The notes beneath the pieces are model-generated. The model saw nothing but the letters and a program-made list of their open reading frames with translations. It did not search any database and had not been told where the DNA came from. Below, in pieces: positions 39,400-45,714 of a DNA stretch of 45,714 nucleotides; within the stretch, counting starts at the first letter, position 1; each line of letters opens with the position of its first letter. This DNA comes from Armatimonadota bacterium (GTDB lineage: Bacteria; Armatimonadota; Fimbriimonadia; Fimbriimonadales; Fimbriimonadaceae). The translations under genes and the position numbers were made by a program. The DNA lies in NCBI GenBank assembly GCA_025360125.1, contig JANYCU010000054.1, positions 1 through 45,714 on the forward strand, in the 5' to 3' direction.

Positions 39400-42300
39400 A
39401 TGAAAATTCGACGCTACTTTACACAATCAGGGAAGAACCCTTACGCCGGAATCGATTTCGAGGCGCGTAAGAGTGAAATTCGCAACCCAGACGGCTCCAC
39501 CGTTTTCTTGATGGAAAACGTCATGGTTCCGTCGCAGTGGAGCCAGGTTGCCACCGACATTCTTGCGCAGAAGTATTTCCGCAAGGCCGGACTAACGCCG
39601 GGCAAAATCGGCGGAGCCGACTACAGTCCGATGAACGAAGAGTTCATTACACCGTCGGAAACGCGAGAAAGCGACTCCCGCCAAGTCTTCCACCGACTCG
39701 CAGGATGTTGGCGACACTGGGGCGAAGAGTTCGGCTACTTCGATTCTAAAGAAGATGCGTCGGCGTTTTACGATGAATTGGTCTACATGCTCGCCAAGCA
39801 GGTCTCCGCACCAAATTCCCCACAATGGTTTAACACTGGTCTTCACTTTGCCTACAACATCACCGGCTCCCCGCAGGGCCACTACTATGTTGACCCTAAG
39901 ACATCCCAACTCAGCCTTTCGAAAAACGCCTACGAGCGACCCCAGCCTCACGCGTGCTTCATCCTGAGCGTCAAAGATGATCTCGTCAACGAAGGCGGGA
40001 TCATGGACCTTTGGACTCGGGAAGCCCGAATCTTTAAATATGGTTCTGGCGTCGGCACCAACTTCTCCCAGATCCGCGGCGAAACGGAAAAATTGAGCGG
40101 CGGCGGACGATCGTCCGGTCTCATGAGCTTCCTCCGCGTTGGCGACCGAAGCGCAGGCGCGATCAAATCGGGTGGCACTACCCGACGGGCGGCCAAGATG
40201 GTCTGCCTAGACATCAACCACCCTGATATCGAGGAATTCATCAACTGGAAAGTGAAAGAAGAGCAGAAAGTTGCCTCGTTGGTGACCGGATCGAAGCTCA
40301 ATCAGCGACACATCAACAACGTGATGAAGGCTGCCTATGTGGATGGCACGGTCAACGCTAACCCTCGATCGAACCGCGCGCTCTGGACCGCGATTGCCGA
40401 AGCGAAGATGGACGAGATTCCGACGAACTACATTCAGCGAGCGATCCAGTTTGCCGAGCAAGGGTTTACGAGCATCGACTTCCCTACGTACGACACGGGC
40501 TATGAGTCCGAGGCGTACCTGACGGTTTCCGGTCAGAACTCGAACAACTCGATCCGGGTCAGCAACGAGTTCTTTAAGGCAGTCGAAGAGGACGCCCAAT
40601 GGGACCTTACGGCGCGAACCACGGGCAAGACTTTGAAGTCGATTTCGGCGAAAGGACTTTGGAACGACCTGTGCGAAGCCGCATGGAACTGCGCCGACCC
40701 CGGCCTGCAGTACGATACGACGATCAACGAGTGGCACACTTGCCCAGCCAACGGACGGATCAATGCTTCGAACCCATGTTCTGAGTACATGTTCCTCGAC
40801 GACACGGCTTGCAATCTCGCGTCGATCAACCTCGCCCAGCTTTACAGCCAAGAAACCGGAGTCTTCGACCTCGAAGGCTATACCCACGCGATCAACGTCT
40901 GGACGATGGTCCTCGAAATCTCGGTCTTGATGGCTCAGTTCCCGAGCAAGGAAATTGCTCAGCTCAGCTACGACTTCCGAACCCTCGGACTCGGATACGC
41001 CAACCTCGGCGCGCTTTTGATGCAGATGGGTTACGCCTACGACAGTCCAGACGGACTGGCGATTGCGGGTGCGCTCACGAGCATTCTCGGCGGCGAATCG
41101 TACGCTACCAGCGCCGAAATGGCCAAGCAGCACGGCCCGTTTGCGAAGTACCACGCCAACCGCGATCACATGCTTCGCGTTATCCGAAACCACCGACGAG
41201 CAGCTTATAACGCCTCGGCCGACGAGTATGAAGGATTGTCGATTTTGCCCGTCGGAATTGATCAAGAAGTTTGCCCGGCAAACATGCTTAAGGCCGCCCA
41301 CAAGGCGTGGGATCGAGCGCTGGAGATTGGCGAGCGGCAAGGCTTCCGCAATGCGCAGACGACGGTTTTGGCTCCGACCGGAACCATTGGCCTGATCATG
41401 GATTGCGACACGACCGGAATTGAGCCAGACTTCGCGCTGGTGAAGTTCAAGAAGCTTTCGGGTGGCGGCTACTTCAAGATCATCAACCAGAGCATTCCTC
41501 CTTCCCTCAAGAAATTGGGCTACTCGCAAGAGCAGATCGAGGACATTATTGGCTATGCAACGGGTTACAAGACCTTGGCGACTGCGCCTCACATCAATCA
41601 CGTTTCGTTGAAAGCCAAGGGCTTTACCGACGAGATTTTGATGACGATCGAGAAGGCGCTGGAGTCGGCTTTCGAGCTGAAGTTTGTTTTCAATAAGTTC
41701 AACGTTGATGAGCAATTCTGTATCAATACGCTCGGAATCAGTGCGGATGAATTGAACGATTGGTCGTTCGATATGCTGACGCATCTTGGCTTTACTCGGG
41801 ATCAAATTGAGTCAGCGAATGAGTACGTTTGCGGTTCGATGACGGTCGAGGGCGCCCCGCACCTTAAGGACGAGCACCTTCCGATTTTTGACTGCGCCAA
41901 CAAGTGCGGCAAGAAGGGCAAGCGATTTATCCTTGCCGCTGGGCATATCCGCATGATGGGTGCGGCTCAGCCGTTCCTTTCGGGGGCGATCAGCAAGACA
42001 ATCAACCTTCCGTCCGAGGCATCGGTTCAGGAAGTTCACGACGCCTATTGGATGTCGTGGAAGCTTGGCCTCAAGGCTAACGCGCTTTACCGAGACGGCT
42101 CGAAGCTTAGCCAACCGTTGAGCTCGTCAAGCAGCGACGCGGCCGCGGCGATTTTGGAAGCTTCGCTTGATTTTGACATGGAGCCAGTTGCCGCTTCGGC
42201 TTCTTCAGCTCCAGCTAATCGGGAAATGATTGGCGAGGAGTTGCCATTGGTTACGGCTTCACAGCACGATGAGATTGAGCGAATGGCGACCAAGCTCGTC

Positions 42301-43224
42301 TACCGCTACATCAGTAAGCGACGCGTTATGCCCGGCCGACGCCGAGGCTATACCCAAAAGGCGCGAGTGGGCGGACACAAGATCTACCTGCGAACCGGCG
42401 AATTCGAGGACGGCACTCTCGGCGAGATCTTCGTCGATATGCACCGCGAAGGCGCGGCGTTCCGATCGCTGATGAACTGCTTTGCGATTGCGATCTCGCT
42501 TGGTTTGCAGTATGGAGTTCCGCTTGAAGAGTTTGTCGAAGCGTTCGTTTTCACTCGATTCGAGCCAAACGGAATGGTCAATGGTCACGACAACATCAAG
42601 ATGTCGACCTCGGTCATCGACTACATCTTCCGCGAACTTGCGATGTCCTACCTCGGACGCAATGAGCTCGTGCAAGTCAAGCCAGAAGACCTTCGCAACG
42701 ACACGGTGGGATCGCCTGACCAGGCGCCCGACTTTGACGACGAAGAGGAAATGCACGATCTGGACGACCAGGAAGTCGCACCGGGCTTTGCATCGATCGA
42801 CCACTCTTCAAAGGGCTATGGGGCTAATCGAGAGCAGATAGCGCTCCCTTTTGATGGGACGCCGGAGGCGTTGGGGTCTCCGACCGAGTCTCTGACTCGG
42901 AACCAGCAAGGCACTCCGGCTCAGTTTGAAGAGCGAATGGTCAGCGGCAACGGCGCGAACGGCGTGGCCCTGATGGAAGTCGCGGCTCGCGAACTCGTCG
43001 ACCGGGCTTACTTGGCACCATCGGCGAAGGCTCCGGAAGTAAAGGATGCTCCGAAGGTTAAAACTGCGCCGAAGGTTGAGTCTGAGCACTCGGAAAAGAT
43101 CCGAGTGGCGAAACTTCAGGGATACGAAGGCGACCCATGCGGCAACTGCGGAGCGTTTACGCTGGTGCGGAACGGCGTGTGTCTGAAGTGCCAGAGCTGC
43201 GGGGAGACCAGCGGGTGCTCTTAG
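39400..43224 (+). CDS. nrdJ: Vitamin B12-dependent (class II) ribonucleotide reductase
   Basis: This enzyme reduces ribonucleotides to deoxyribonucleotides using adenosylcobalamin. The 1274-aa protein is of the long NrdJ type. It begins with [13 protein letters not shown], and has [16 protein letters not shown], the active-site region [35 protein letters not shown] and the loop [19 protein letters not shown]. The C-terminal tail has six Cys ([21 protein letters not shown]) that pass electrons to the active site and resemble a zinc ribbon. AGGA precedes the ATG at 39400. The RT gene begins 10 bp later, with its ribosome site over this stop. Confidence 0.97.
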   Translation: MKIRRYFTQSGKNPYAGIDFEARKSEIRNPDGSTVFLMENVMVPSQWSQVATDILAQKYFRKAGLTPGKIGGADYSPMNEEFITPSETRESDSRQVFHRLAGCWRHWGEEFGYFDSKEDASAFYDELVYMLAKQVSAPNSPQWFNTGLHFAYNITGSPQGHYYVDPKTSQLSLSKNAYERPQPHACFILSVKDDLVNEGGIMDLWTREARIFKYGSGVGTNFSQIRGETEKLSGGGRSSGLMSFLRVGDRSAGAIKSGGTTRRAAKMVCLDINHPDIEEFINWKVKEEQKVASLVTGSKLNQRHINNVMKAAYVDGTVNANPRSNRALWTAIAEAKMDEIPTNYIQRAIQFAEQGFTSIDFPTYDTGYESEAYLTVSGQNSNNSIRVSNEFFKAVEEDAQWDLTARTTGKTLKSISAKGLWNDLCEAAWNCADPGLQYDTTINEWHTCPANGRINASNPCSEYMFLDDTACNLASINLAQLYSQETGVFDLEGYTHAINVWTMVLEISVLMAQFPSKEIAQLSYDFRTLGLGYANLGALLMQMGYAYDSPDGLAIAGALTSILGGESYATSAEMAKQHGPFAKYHANRDHMLRVIRNHRRAAYNASADEYEGLSILPVGIDQEVCPANMLKAAHKAWDRALEIGERQGFRNAQTTVLAPTGTIGLIMDCDTTGIEPDFALVKFKKLSGGGYFKIINQSIPPSLKKLGYSQEQIEDIIGYATGYKTLATAPHINHVSLKAKGFTDEILMTIEKALESAFELKFVFNKFNVDEQFCINTLGISADELNDWSFDMLTHLGFTRDQIESANEYVCGSMTVEGAPHLKDEHLPIFDCANKCGKKGKRFILAAGHIRMMGAAQPFLSGAISKTINLPSEASVQEVHDAYWMSWKLGLKANALYRDGSKLSQPLSSSSSDAAAAILEASLDFDMEPVAASASSAPANREMIGEELPLVTASQHDEIERMATKLVYRYISKRRVMPGRRRGYTQKARVGGHKIYLRTGEFEDGTLGEIFVDMHREGAAFRSLMNCFAIAISLGLQYGVPLEEFVEAFVFTRFEPNGMVNGHDNIKMSTSVIDYIFRELAMSYLGRNELVQVKPEDLRNDTVGSPDQAPDFDDEEEMHDLDDQEVAPGFASIDHSSKGYGANREQIALPFDGTPEALGSPTESLTRNQQGTPAQFEERMVSGNGANGVALMEVAARELVDRAYLAPSAKAPEVKDAPKVKTAPKVESEHSEKIRVAKLQGYEGDPCGNCGAFTLVRNGVCLKCQSCGETSGCS

Positions 43225-43234
43225 GAAGTTTTAG

Positions 43235-44794
43235 ATGATTACGGAATCAGCCTGGTTGACAACTCAGGAAGATTTGGCAAAGGCCAAGCACATAGGAGCA
43301 TCGCCGGCTGGACGAGTTATATCCACCTTAAAATTCGATGATCTTGAAACGATGGAACTCCTAAATTGGTCGGCCAATTCGGGGCAGACTTCAAGATTTA
43401 TAAATTTGCCAAAGCATGCTGCCTGTAATAACAGTGGTATAAGCTGCAAATGCCGTTACTATCATTTGCCAGCCATCCATACCCATGTCAAAATAAACCA
43501 AATCAGTGAAGAGCTTCACCATATCTTTGAAGAGCTAGTGATTCAATGCCAAAGTGAAAAGGAAGTTTTCAACGCCAAAATTGGATTTGGTTCTAATGGC
43601 TCGATTGCAAGACTTTACTATACAAGTGATTTTACTGGCTGGCTAAATCGATCTAAGGACCTTTATAACGAAGGGTATCAGTTCGTTGCAAAACTAGATA
43701 TTAAGAACTTCTTCCCAAACCTAACAAGCACTTTTTTCGAGGGCCTTTTCTCAAAATTGCCCTGTTTAATTCCGCAGAGCTTGCAACTGGACTTAGTTTT
43801 ACTTCTGACAGAAATCAGAAAGGGATTGCCTATAAGTTGCACTGGCTCACAATTCTTGGCAAGATTGGCACTCATTCCACTCGATTTGGCATTGCGCGCC
43901 CATGATGTTAAATTTGTTCGATATCAAGATGATCTCTGGATTCATTGCCGGTCAGACAATGATATGAATACCTCGTTCGCATTAGCGAATCGAGTTTTAA
44001 CCTCCATTGGGCTATCTTGCACAGATTATAAAACGGAGCTACTTAGACCTGAAAGATCCCGATTCTTGCGTCATGGGCTAATGCCAAATCATACGCCATT
44101 AGAGCATTTCTTTAGATTTGATCAAGACGAGGATAAGTTTTCGCAAGACTCTCCAGACGAGGGAAAGGATAACAGTAAAGACGGAGGTTACAATGATAAT
44201 GGAAGTAGTTTGAATCGGAAGAAACTATTTACGATTGACAATCCAAACCTTTACAGAGACTATCTGGCGCCGGGACGAACCAATCGCTCCCAATCCATAC
44301 AGAAGTTTGTGTTCGCTAATGCCCGTCAGTTTGATGTGCCAGTCTCAAATGAATCTTACGATGACGCAGGCGACATCTTGAGGTTACGACCCGCTGATCT
44401 CAATGCGATCGTTGAGAACTTCCCAGATAGCCAAGTCTTTAGTGAATTCAATGAGCAAATCATGGATTTGCAACATCCAGCTAAAGAAGGATTCATCCTC
44501 GAATATGTTGGCGCAATGAGACAAGGAATTAGGCAGAAGACGTGGGATAGGCTTGAGGATCAAGTGTCGAAAGATCAGTCTTTAGCCACATTGGTACTTT
44601 TCAGAAGTCAAGCTGGTGTCATCAAAATCAACCGTGAAAGATTTGAATCCACCAGATCTTCGTCAATTCATCATGTAGCATCCGATGCCCAGTATCTTTT
44701 ACGTCAAGATGACAATAAGGATGCGATTGCGTTGCTCAAAGACGGTCATGCAGTCGGCGGTTTGGTAGTTGAGACGCTTGAGTCAATGCTTTAG
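43235..44794 (+). CDS. Reverse transcriptase of the unknown-group/defence type, coupled to nrdJ
   Basis: This 519-aa protein has the RT palm motifs. Motif A is Asp155 (VAKLDIKNFFPN), the RT4 segment is GLPISCTGSQFLARLALIPL (197-216), motif C is Tyr-Gln-Asp-Asp (230-233 in KFVRYQDDLWIH), and motif D is a KTE (Lys266) in TDYKTELL. Residues 295-330 form an acidic, low-complexity linker, and the last ~160 residues look like helical repeats, as in Abi and UG RTs. No HNH or maturase domain is visible. The ribosome site AGGAAG (43223-43228) overlaps the nrdJ stop, so it is expressed from the same message. Its base and codon use is visibly more AT-rich than nrdJ, suggesting acquisition. The exact RT class cannot be set without a tree. 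Confidence 0.85.
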   Translation: MITESAWLTTQEDLAKAKHIGASPAGRVISTLKFDDLETMELLNWSANSGQTSRFINLPKHAACNNSGISCKCRYYHLPAIHTHVKINQISEELHHIFEELVIQCQSEKEVFNAKIGFGSNGSIARLYYTSDFTGWLNRSKDLYNEGYQFVAKLDIKNFFPNLTSTFFEGLFSKLPCLIPQSLQLDLVLLLTEIRKGLPISCTGSQFLARLALIPLDLALRAHDVKFVRYQDDLWIHCRSDNDMNTSFALANRVLTSIGLSCTDYKTELLRPERSRFLRHGLMPNHTPLEHFFRFDQDEDKFSQDSPDEGKDNSKDGGYNDNGSSLNRKKLFTIDNPNLYRDYLAPGRTNRSQSIQKFVFANARQFDVPVSNESYDDAGDILRLRPADLNAIVENFPDSQVFSEFNEQIMDLQHPAKEGFILEYVGAMRQGIRQKTWDRLEDQVSKDQSLATLVLFRSQAGVIKINRERFESTRSSSIHHVASDAQYLLRQDDNKDAIALLKDGHAVGGLVVETLESML

Positions 44795-44829
44795 ATCGAT
44801 CGCCCACTTCGTGGCAGGACCACTGTCAT

Positions 44830-44875
44830 AGCATGCTTAGCCGACCACCTGCGAAGCTGAGAGTCTAAGCATGCT
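44830..44875 (+). repeat. 11-bp inverted repeat with GCGAAGCT loop downstream of RT
   Basis: AGCATGCTTAG (44830-44840) and CTAAGCATGCT (44865-44875) pair perfectly around a 24-base loop containing CCTGCGAAGCTGAG. A related sequence, GCGAAGTTGGGAGTCTAAGC on the minus strand, is found at 45225-45256. The hairpin may end the RT transcript, be a REP, or be an RNA partner of the RT. Confidence 0.75.
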
Positions 44876-44978
44876 TCTAATCGCAGAGATACATGCTTTA
44901 CTTCAGCAAAAAGGAACAAAGCCATCAAATGTTGATGAATTGCAATGCCGCATTCGTACAGTTCGACTTTGGTCAGGC

Positions 44979-45188
44979 CTACTGTTTTGAGAAGATCAGT
45001 TGGACCATCGTCTCATATGTTACAGGCGAAGTGCCGTTAGCTGAATTGCCCTCAATTAGTCCAACATAGGTATATCCGCCAGCCTGCGCTTTGGTAAAAG
45101 CATCCTGAACTTTAGTGTGGAAAGTTACATTAGGAGTAGGCGATACATTCTTCGGTACCTCAATAATCAAATATGTCGGACTCGTCAT
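44979..45188 (-). CDS. Hypothetical small protein, 69 aa
   Basis: The frame gives MTSPTYLIIEVPKNVSPTPN, then VTFHTKVQDAFTKAQAGGYT and a strand-rich end (PVTYETMVQLIFSKQ). I start at ATG 45188; the frame also opens at GTG 45194. It is a soluble, strand-helix protein of unknown role. It lies between two inverted copies of the CGAAGCT-type hairpin repeat. No family is recognised. Confidence 0.5.
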   Translation of the reverse strand: MTSPTYLIIEVPKNVSPTPNVTFHTKVQDAFTKAQAGGYTYVGLIEGNSANGTSPVTYETMVQLIFSKQ

Positions 45189-45194
45189 GGGCAC

Positions 45195-45415
45195 ATTCTA
45201 CCATCTGGGCAGAACCACTAGCGTTGCATGCTTAGACTCCCAACTTCGCAGGCATCGGCAAACCACTGACGTGGGCGGGGATATCTTGTGTGGCACTTGC
45301 TCCGACCCCTTCGTCGAACGGAGTGACGTCCCGATGCGCTGGAAGCTTTCGGGACGTCGCCGAGACGAAGTTGGAGAAGCCAGTGTTTGATTCATCCTTA
45401 GCGCATAGGTTCTTG
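45195..45415. other. Intergenic region with palindromes
   Basis: There is no gene. It holds the inverted relative of the hairpin at 44830 (45225-45256) and a 10-bp inverted repeat, GACGTCCCGA / TCGGGACGTC (45325-45334, 45349-45358), that can form a strong hairpin. The sequence then leads into the three-hairpin repeat. Confidence 0.6.
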
Positions 45416-45512
45416 AATTGAGGCGAACTTTCAGCTCGCAAAGACTTCCAATTCCTGTCCCAGAGCTTCGCACTGGGCTAATTTGAACGAGCCCTTCAGG
45501 CTCAAAGAATTG
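45416..45512 (+). repeat. Three-hairpin dispersed repeat, copy 2
   Basis: This matches 3711-3806 along its whole length (AATTGAGGCGAAC at the start, AGAATTG at the end). The stems are CTTT / AAAG, CCCAGAGC-TTC-GCACTGGG and GAGCC-CTTCA-GGCTC. The first and third differ from copy 1 with pairing kept. Confidence 0.75.
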
Positions 45513-45515
45513 GAC

Positions 45516-45713
45516 TTAATTCTTCCGGAAGATTTTCGAGAGGAATCCGCCCTGCTTGGTCGAAGTTGAAGAGGTTTCTCCGCTATCTAGTCGGTAAGTC
45601 GCATTGCCGAGTCGCCAAAAGACGATTAGGTTGTCGTAGACAAACAGAGTGGGTTCTAGTCCGTGCTCCGCGCATTTGGTTCGAACTTCATCCAGATCGA
45701 AAACATTGTCGAA
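45516..45713 (-). CDS. Hypothetical protein, C-terminal part (5' end outside window)
   Basis: An open frame enters from the right edge and ends TAA at 45516-45518, giving 65 residues. The sequence FDNVFDLDEVRTKCAEHGLE followed by TLFVYDNLIVFWRLGNATYR is a helix followed by strands, with a basic Ser/Thr-rich tail (FLSKIFRKN). The stop lies just beyond the repeat at 45416-45512. Family and function cannot be judged from the fragment. Confidence 0.65.
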   Translation of the reverse strand, partial: FDNVFDLDEVRTKCAEHGLEPTLFVYDNLIVFWRLGNATYRLDSGETSSTSTKQGGFLSKIFRKN

Positions 45714-45714
45714 C

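Noticed and set aside
40207-41805. 532-codon minus-strand frame inside nrdJ
   Set aside because: It is antisense to a highly conserved enzyme and has no motifs of its own; it reflects codon bias.
43235-44794. Reading the RT as a retron, DGR or group II intron RT
   Set aside because: There is no msr-msd space upstream (10-bp gap), no template/variable repeat pair in view, no maturase or HNH domain and no domain V-like RNA. The four-helix-bundle gene at 5.5 kb is 37 kb away and not part of a DGR.

Overview
The window looks like a chromosomal segment of an Armatimonadota bacterium, probably of the Fimbriimonadales. The best clue is the pseudopilin at 18534-19400. Its N-terminal helix runs into the FPVFAQAKAAAKKT-type sequence and it carries a C-terminal ADGH motif, a combination typical of the large pseudopilin families of that phylum. 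A class II (B12-dependent) ribonucleotide reductase with NrdR, moderate GC content and many short operons fit this. Assignment below phylum is inference.

Layout. 1-475: the 3' end of an IS481-type transposase running into a 5'-truncated ankyrin gene. 554-7332: a GH127 glycosidase, tRNA-Ser(UGA), two proteins of unknown function, a PhyH-type dioxygenase, a four-helix-bundle (23S IVP) protein flanked by inverted hexamer arrays, and purB. 7333-8072: a gene-free stretch of degenerate hairpin repeats. 8073-13275: small membrane and secreted proteins, a TlpA-like thioredoxin lipoprotein, a MATE transporter, a GNAT acetyltransferase and a ParE-type toxin-antitoxin pair. 13391-20566: an aminopropyltransferase with thermospermine-synthase-like motifs, a serine hydrolase, a beta-propeller phosphoesterase, pseudopilin plus lipoprotein, and S-adenosylmethionine decarboxylase. 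The aminopropyltransferase and the decarboxylase together give a polyamine branch. 20835-29423: a LolD/MacB-type ABC exporter, a second pseudopilin, a DsbA-RibD fusion, an aquaporin-tsaE-Gfo/Idh/MocA operon, a parvulin-type lipoprotein, and a WhiG/FliA-class sigma factor operon.

29951-34094 is accessory DNA. It holds a methyltransferase, then a decayed RHS/YD-repeat locus in two overlapping frames with a cysteine-patterned tip. Just downstream is an unlisted 53-residue two-helix membrane ORF that could be an immunity protein. A REP-associated tyrosine transposase (RAYT) lies against the RHS 5' end. It is bounded by 52-bp inverted repeats whose differences are largely compensatory. 34140-38411 returns to housekeeping and small genes: DinB, pirin and DAHP synthase.

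38412-44794 is the most interesting part. Paired candidate NrdR boxes precede nrdR-nrdJ, and a visibly more AT-rich 519-aa reverse transcriptase (RT) follows 10 bp behind nrdJ. The RT Shine-Dalgarno overlaps the nrdJ stop codon, so a dNTP-making enzyme and a dNTP-using polymerase appear to share a transcript. The RT is not retron-, DGR- or group-II-like by context and resembles the unknown-group/defence-associated RTs. The end of the window holds structured intergenic repeats, including a three-hairpin element also present at 3.7 kb, and a partial gene.
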